DNA of 64,000 nt from an uncultured Eubacteriales bacterium (GTDB lineage Bacteria > Bacillota > Clostridia > Oscillospirales > CAG-272): assembly GCA_900546315.1 (NCBI GenBank), contig URCP01000002.1, positions 1 through 64,000 of the forward strand, read 5' to 3'. The translations under genes were made by a program, and so were the position numbers. Of this stretch, positions 61,415 through 64,000 are shown piece after piece; the stretch's first letter is position 1, and each line of letters opens with the position of its first letter. Below the pieces are notes generated by a model. The model saw nothing but the letters and a program-made list of their open reading frames with translations. It made no database searches and was not told the origin of the DNA.

Positions 61415-61483
61415 GATGTTGTCTCCTTTAGTTGGTTTTGTGCTTTATGATGAAAATTGTAATTCGCATATGTAGAAATGTTC

Positions 61484-61505
61484 ATCAATTATATGTATAA
61501 TTGAT
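61484..61505. promoter_or_regulatory. Palindrome between the GH36 operon and the PocR-AraC gene (candidate operator)
   Basis: ATCAATTATA (61484-61493) and TATAATTGAT (61496-61505) form a perfect inverted repeat in the intergenic region of two diverging units. The TATAAT in the right half could also act as a -10 box, so binding there would affect transcription. Confidence 0.5.
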
Positions 61506-61573
61506 TATAAGATATATAATTTACTGAATAGTCAGACCGGCAAAGCGCGCGGGGCACTGAATCGAAGGGAGAG

Positions 61574-62479
61574 ATGTATATGTCACTGACAATCGACAGC
61601 GAAAAGCTCACAAAGCTCATAATGTCACTCTATAACCTCATCCATGTCAGAATCGTTGTTTTCGACGAGAATTTCCATGAGGTATTCGCAATACCGCGTC
61701 GGTACAGCGCGTTCTGCGAGTCGATAAACAGTATCCCGGAGATGCGCGCCGCGTGTGACCATTGCGCCGAGATGATGTGCCGCAAATGCGCCGCCAAAGG
61801 CAGTCTGATAGTCGACACATGTCATATGGGTCTCACGGAAGCTGTCACGCCGATACATGAGAACGGGGCGATCATCGGTTATCTGATGTACGGGCAGTTC
61901 ACAAACAAGCGTGACCGGGACGCTCTTCTGAAAACGGTGACGGAAAACGGCAGAAAAGCAGGCGTGCCGACCGACGATTTTGCACGCTGCCTGAAATCCG
62001 TTCAGCATAAGGGCGACGATGAGATAACCAGCATTTCCGAGATAATAAATGTGTTTGCCAAATATGTTTACCTTGAAAATATTGTCTCTGCCAAGAAGGA
62101 TGGAATGGCGTTCAGAATACTTGAGTATATAGACGACAATCTTGACAAAGACCTCTCGAGCAGCGCTTTGTGCGACGTCTTTTCGGTATCGCGCTCGCAT
62201 CTGTATAAAATACTGTCACCGTATATTTCGGGCGGGATTGCGGATCATGTGATGAACAAGCGCATCGAGCGCGCGAAGTATCTGCTACGGCACACCGAGT
62301 ATCCTGTCGATGAGGTCGCCTCCATGATCGGATATTACGACGTCAGTTACTTCAGGAGAGTCTTCAAGACAAAAGTCGGGATGCCGGCATACACATATCG
62401 TATGGAGCACCTTACAGAAATAGAAAACAAAACGTCAGACAGGTCAGATCCATGTAAAATTGGTAAGAATATTTCATAA
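61574..62479 (+). CDS. AraC family regulator with N-terminal PocR sensor domain
   Basis: A 301-residue regulator. Residues 1-160 are a PocR-type PAS-like sensor with its cysteine set ('CDHCAEMMCRKCAAKG' and 'IVDTCHMGLTEAVTPI'), followed by 'NGAIIGYLMYGQF'. Residues 190-290 form the AraC DNA-binding domain ('LSSSALCDVFSVSRSHLYKILSPYISGGIADHVMNKRIERAKYLL', 'VDEVASMIGYYDVSYFRRVFKTKVGMPAYTYR'). It is transcribed away from the GH36 operon, which it probably controls. PocR domains are thought to bind small hydrocarbon or sugar derivatives. GGGAGAG precedes ATG 61574 or 61580. Confidence 0.88.
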   Translation: MYMSLTIDSEKLTKLIMSLYNLIHVRIVVFDENFHEVFAIPRRYSAFCESINSIPEMRAACDHCAEMMCRKCAAKGSLIVDTCHMGLTEAVTPIHENGAIIGYLMYGQFTNKRDRDALLKTVTENGRKAGVPTDDFARCLKSVQHKGDDEITSISEIINVFAKYVYLENIVSAKKDGMAFRILEYIDDNLDKDLSSSALCDVFSVSRSHLYKILSPYISGGIADHVMNKRIERAKYLLRHTEYPVDEVASMIGYYDVSYFRRVFKTKVGMPAYTYRMEHLTEIENKTSDRSDPCKIGKNIS

Positions 62480-62604
62480 ATTCCAATTCCACTATATCAA
62501 TTATAGCATATACAACCAAACAATTCAAGCGTAAAATTGTCCGTGTAACGGTAATATCGTCCGCGGTCGGATATGATCTGTTTCCATCCTCTTCAGTTCA
62601 CGAC

Positions 62605-62633
62605 AGAAAAGCACCTCGGGGAGGTGCTTTTCT
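62605..62633 (-). terminator. Terminator of the SASP-like gene
   Basis: AGAAAAGCACCTC (62605-62617) and GAGGTGCTTTTCT (62621-62633) form a perfect 13-bp stem with a 3-base loop. On either strand the descending arm contains CTTTTCT, so it can act in both directions. Confidence 0.8.
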
Positions 62634-62684
62634 GAAGTATGTGGTGTGGTATGTATACAGTTTATATTGTGGGAGAAATGAATT

Positions 62685-62783
62685 TTAATATGCAGGAGAT
62701 ACACCTTCCTCGTTTGCGGCCTCCATCTTGAACTGCTCGAGGGCAGCCTTTGCTTCGGGGACAACGATCTTGTTGGTAGACAT
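62685..62783 (-). CDS. Very short alpha/beta-type small acid-soluble spore protein (SASP) N-terminal half
   Basis: On the minus strand AGGAG, 7 bases and ATG open a 32-residue frame: 'MSTNKIVVPEAKAALEQF' then 'KMEAANEEGVSPAY'. This matches the first half of alpha/beta SASPs, including the region that the GPR protease cuts ('KYEIASEFGV' in Bacillus). Normal SASPs continue for another 30-40 residues with the DNA-binding 'GxxTSRxNGxxGGxMV' half, which is absent; a terminator follows about 50 bases after the stop. Ribosome site, frame and terminator are intact, so it is either a truncated relic that is still expressed or a real miniature protein. DNA-binding is unlikely without the second half. 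Confidence 0.7.
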   Translation of the reverse strand: MSTNKIVVPEAKAALEQFKMEAANEEGVSPAY

Positions 62784-63030
62784 GTTGTTTTCTCCTTTTA
62801 CAAAATATCTATATTATCGACAGGATCGCTTCCCGATGGTATTCCGCCGGGCGGATCCGGTCTGTTTATCAGAGCCTCGACGTTTCCGCCCGGCTCTGAT
62901 ATTATTATCACCTGTGTGCGACGTATTATGACTGGAATTTTATAGATTAAAAACGGCGCCGGATTATCTGTGGTGGTAACATAAACAAATAGTATATGCA
63001 CAGCGGCACCGTATTGCGCGTTTTGATGAA
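62784..63030. other. Gap between the SASP-like gene and the DeoR remnant
   Basis: On the minus strand a frame ending near 62798 reads 'IISEPGGNVEALINRPDPPG', which looks like protein sequence but has no recognisable start or family. I can support no gene here. Confidence 0.3.
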
Positions 63031-63639
63031 TTCCAAAAAACGATCGTAAAGAAGCGCGGGGCGGCGGTCTTCATCGAGAAGCCCGACAGAGGCGGCGGTA
63101 TGTATCAGAACGAGAAGCGCGAGATCGGCAGGCTCGCCGCCGGACACATAAAGCCCGGTCAGACCATACTCTTCGACAACAGCACCACAGCTATCGAAAC
63201 CGCGAAATTTCTCTCCGGCATACCGGGACTGACGTTCTACACGACCAACATCGAGATCGCGGCTATAGTCTCGGCGTATCCCGGCACGGTGATGTACTGC
63301 TCGGGCGGGTACTATTTTCCGGACTCGAAGGGGTTTGTCGGACGGCAGGCGGAGGAATTCGTCTCGCGCGTGAAGGCGGATATCTGCGTCATCGGCGCGA
63401 GCGGGATATCGGTCGACATGGGACTGACCAATCCATACCCGATGCACACGGCTCTGCAAAGGAAGATCATCGAGGCGTCGGATTTCAGACTCGTCGTCGC
63501 CGACCACTCGAAGTTCGGCAAGCGCGCTATGGAAAAGGCGGCGGACCTCTCCGAGATCGACCTCATCCTGACCGACGGCGGCATTCGTCCCGATGTGCTG
63601 GAAGAGTACGGAAAGTACACCAAGATCGAAACGACTTGA
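63031..63639 (+). pseudogene. DeoR/GlpR family regulator lacking its DNA-binding domain
   Basis: The frame reads through 'KKRGAAVFIEKPDRGGGMYQ' into 'NEKREIGRLAAGHIKPGQTILFDNSTTAIETAKFL' and the rest of the DeoR sensor domain ('VRKADICVIGASGI'-like 'SRVKADICVIGASGISVDMG', 'DHSKFGKRAMEKAADLSEIDLILTDGG'). That domain is complete and binds phosphosugars in this family. The usual N-terminal helix-turn-helix is missing: upstream codons do not resemble it and a TAA stops the frame at 62977. If translated from ATG 63100 the product would be a 179-residue sensor without DNA binding. The following GH32-type gene is its probable former target. Confidence 0.75.
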
Positions 63640-63654
63640 CATGGGGGATTTATT

Positions 63655-64000
63655 ATGAAAGAAAAGAGCGAAAACACGGCGGAGTACCGCTTCCATATGC
63701 TCCGCGACCCGTACAGACCCGGATACCACTTCGCGATACTGTCCGGGGACGGAAGACCGGGCGACCCGAACGGCGCCTTCTTCGCCGACGGAAGATACCA
63801 TCTGATGTATCTCTACAGGAATCACACAAGGGAGGATTTCTGCTGGGGACACATATCCTCGACCGACCTGCTCCACTGGCGGGCGCATCCGGACGCGCTG
63901 ACCGGTGTGAACGGGGATGAGGGTTGCTTCAGCGGCGGGGCTTTCCTCGACGACGACGGCACGGCTTACCTGACCTTTTGGAAGTTCGCCGCGAAGGACG
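63655..64000 (+). CDS. Glycoside hydrolase family 32-type enzyme (3' truncated by window)
   Basis: The first 115 residues show the GH32 N-terminal block. 'RPGYHFAILSGDGRPGDPNG' contains the nucleophile Asp in a GDPNG form of the NDPNG motif, and 'AFFADGRYHLMYLYRN', 'CWGHISSTDLLHWRAHPDAL' and 'GCFSGGAFLDDDGTAYLTF' are also typical. Family members hydrolyse sucrose, levan or inulin-type fructosides. No signal peptide. GGGGGATTTATT precedes ATG 63655, 15 bases after the DeoR remnant. The end lies beyond the window. Confidence 0.85.
   Translation, partial: MKEKSENTAEYRFHMLRDPYRPGYHFAILSGDGRPGDPNGAFFADGRYHLMYLYRNHTREDFCWGHISSTDLLHWRAHPDALTGVNGDEGCFSGGAFLDDDGTAYLTFWKFAAKD

Noticed and set aside
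1..64000. tRNA, rRNA, CRISPR array, intact insertion sequence or prophage
   Set aside because: None was found by eye: no tRNA-like T-loops in plausible cloverleafs, no regular repeat-spacer array, no transposase, integrase or phage structural genes.

Overview
The window looks like a chromosome segment of an endospore-forming, probably anaerobic member of the class Clostridia (Bacillota) with moderately high G+C. The evidence is spoIIR, a very short SASP-like gene, a T-box leader, strong sigma-A promoters with 17-nt spacers, lipoprotein signal peptides, an LPXTG surface protein and a glycyl radical enzyme. Relatives of this type are common in animal guts; I cannot name a genus.

Left part (1 to about 21.8 kb): mostly housekeeping and transport. 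It holds the end of a TrkA/KtrA-type potassium regulator, murD, a PLP enzyme of the methionine gamma-lyase/aluminium-resistance family, a cation diffusion facilitator, spoIIR, a GNAT, an AraC regulator and an SDR oxidoreductase. Next come a T-box-controlled ABC importer of the TrpXYZ type with a UGG (Trp) specifier, cysK, a homodimer-type ABC exporter, an Rrf2 regulator, a heterodimeric ABC exporter pair, a LOG-family protein, an unknown protein and a MATE exporter. A 540-base gap at 14.99-15.53 kb carries several DnaA-box-like 9-mers.

Right part (21.9 to 64 kb): accessory, dominated by small carbohydrate gene sets. Each set combines an AraC or MerR regulator, a lipoprotein solute-binding protein (SBP) and one or more sugar enzymes; three of them also carry a DMT/EamA-type membrane transporter. 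The sets are: DMT, Gfo/Idh oxidoreductase, SBP (25.5-30.2 kb); MerR, DMT, SBP, beta-helix hydrolase (37.5-41.9 kb); SBP, glycyl radical enzyme, unknown GH-like protein with an AraC regulator facing away (42.1-48.9 kb); AraC, GH43, GH110-like, SBP (49.0-54.7 kb); GH36 alpha-galactosidase, DMT, sugar isomerase, frameshifted SBP with a PocR-AraC regulator facing away (56.3-62.5 kb). The window ends in a DeoR remnant and the start of a GH32-type gene. No ABC sugar permease or ATPase is present, so either the SBPs share permeases encoded elsewhere or they work with the DMT proteins. That recurring SBP+DMT arrangement is the best candidate for an undescribed system.

The segment 32.9-37.2 kb is a decaying envelope locus: a membrane protein gene and a family 2 glycosyltransferase gene fused by deletion and carrying further disabling changes, next to an A+T-rich LPXTG protein gene. 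The segment 55.0-56.3 kb is also decayed (SBP remnant, orphan membrane tail, large inverted repeat). All assignments were made by reading translations and motifs; no database search was run.
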